The notes beneath the pieces were generated by a model that was not told where the DNA came from, did not search any database, and saw only the letters and a list, made by a program, of their open reading frames with translations. DNA of 64,000 nucleotides from JAZKFT01 sp965246935 (GTDB lineage Bacteria; Bacteroidota; Bacteroidia; Chitinophagales; Chitinophagaceae), in the NCBI GenBank assembly GCA_965246935.1, contig CBDFGC010000028.1, forward strand, positions 157,491 through 221,490, in the 5' to 3' direction. A program made the translations under genes and the position numbers. Within the stretch, counting starts at the first letter, position 1. Every line of letters starts with the position of its first letter. This document shows positions 63,546-64,000 of the stretch, piece by piece.

Positions 63546-64000
63546 TCAATTAGTATGGGACGGGATAGGTAATGGTGTATTTTCTTTTACCGGCTCACCA
63601 AAGTTTGGCGTACCATCAGCATTCCAGGTAAATTTTTGTGCCCGTGGGGAACGGTCTCTTCCGCAACCCTGCCCGGGCTTTGAATTGGCATGGTATAAAA
63701 TCCAGTTTTCTTTCCCATCCGGCGAAGCGAAAAATGAATTGTGCCCCGGTGCATACACGCCATTTTCCTTTGATTGTTGGAATACCGGCGTGGCAGTTTT
63801 CTGCCATTTAGTAGAGTCGAGTACATTTTTTTCACCGGTAAATGAAAGCAGGCCTAATGCATAAAAATCAGTCCAGCAGCCACTTGCAGAATACACAACA
63901 AATAATCTTTTTCCATGAATCAATGATTGCGGGCCTTCGTTTACATTTATATGCGACGGATCATCCCGGTTATTCAAATCCCCGTTTTTCTCCCAATCGA
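63546..64000 (-). CDS. GH43-family protein, C-terminal part only
   Basis: About 151 residues are visible before the right edge; the gene continues beyond 64000. The segment NVNEGPQSLIHGKRLFVVYSA contains the family acid Glu, followed by SGCWTDFYALGLLSFTGEKNV, NGVYAPGHNSFFASPDGK and NWILYHANSKPGQGCGRDRSP, typical of the GH43 arabinanase/arabinofuranosidase-like fold in a CBM-free secreted enzyme. Its stop at 63546-63548 lies 21 bases before the glutaminase-family start codon on the same strand, so the two are likely co-transcribed. The N-terminal catalytic Asp and any signal are outside the window. Confidence 0.88.
   Translation of the reverse strand, partial: DWEKNGDLNNRDDPSHINVNEGPQSLIHGKRLFVVYSASGCWTDFYALGLLSFTGEKNVLDSTKWQKTATPVFQQSKENGVYAPGHNSFFASPDGKENWILYHANSKPGQGCGRDRSPRAQKFTWNADGTPNFGEPVKENTPLPIPSHTN

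Noticed and set aside
34000..64000. A classical PUL
   Set aside because: No SusC, SusD, hybrid two-component or sigma/anti-sigma pair is visible; only enzymes are present in the window.

Overview
The window looks like a chromosomal segment of a Bacteroidota bacterium, most likely of the Chitinophagaceae (Niastella/Chitinophaga-like). This is inferred from gene content and style: secreted glycan-degrading enzymes of families GH92, GH2, GH43, DUF1080 and glutaminase/DUF4965, many lipoproteins with a Bacteroidota-type lipobox, an RpoN with an acidic insert, weak ribosome binding sites and AT-rich spacers. No rRNA, tRNA, CRISPR array, transposase or SusC/SusD pair was seen.

Layout. (1) 1-11.6 kb: housekeeping and mixed genes: a truncated serine hydrolase, two small envelope proteins, rpoN, a PAP2-like membrane protein, a GH5-like cytoplasmic glycosidase, sucA (no sucB next to it) and an LTA-synthase-type sulfatase. 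(2) 11.6-14.5 kb: a spacer with palindromes and a dead aquaporin fragment, then an OmpR-type two-component system. (3) 14.46-29.73 kb: an accessory, stress-flavoured island bracketed by two inverted copies (A and B) of a 460-bp element with terminal inverted repeats. It carries a lipoprotein, an LLM oxidoreductase diverging from an aquaporin, a five-gene run (SDR, gluconate-2-dehydrogenase-3-like subunit, GMC oxidoreductase, GH1-like enzyme, alpha/beta hydrolase), a beta-propeller lipoprotein, msrB, a frameshifted second GH1-like gene and a Met-rich DUF6799 protein. A motif around CTGTGAGA recurs upstream of three transcription units here. (4) 29.7-33.5 kb: surface polysaccharide genes (GT2, polysaccharide deacetylase, GT2-methyltransferase fusion). 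(5) 34-64 kb: a glycan catabolism region: KduD, an S9 peptidase, two Gfo/Idh/MocA proteins, three DUF1080 (3-keto-glycoside hydrolase family) proteins, a GMC/Tat-lipoprotein dehydrogenase pair, GH2, two GH92, a sialidase-like protein, two GH43, a PHP-like metallohydrolase, a basic-secretory-protein peptidase and a frameshifted glutaminase-family gene.

How it fits together. Region 5 has most of the parts expected of a periplasmic or outer-membrane 3-keto-glycoside route: oxidation of a sugar at C3 by GMC plus its Tat-exported partner, cleavage by DUF1080 proteins and handling by Gfo/Idh/MocA oxidoreductases, alongside classical mannosidases and other hydrolases that would suit host- or plant-type glycoproteins. 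Region 3 contains a second, leaderless (cytoplasmic) version of the GMC pair within a stress-type operon, possibly controlled by the adjacent two-component system. The most unusual structural signals are two unrelated families of nested palindromic repeats (copies A/B near 14.5 and 29.3 kb; three copies near 45.9, 53.8 and 60.9 kb). In each family the core is flipped relative to its flanks in one copy. Two genes (26.7-28.0 kb and 61.1-63.5 kb) carry clusters of small indels that sum to a multiple of three.
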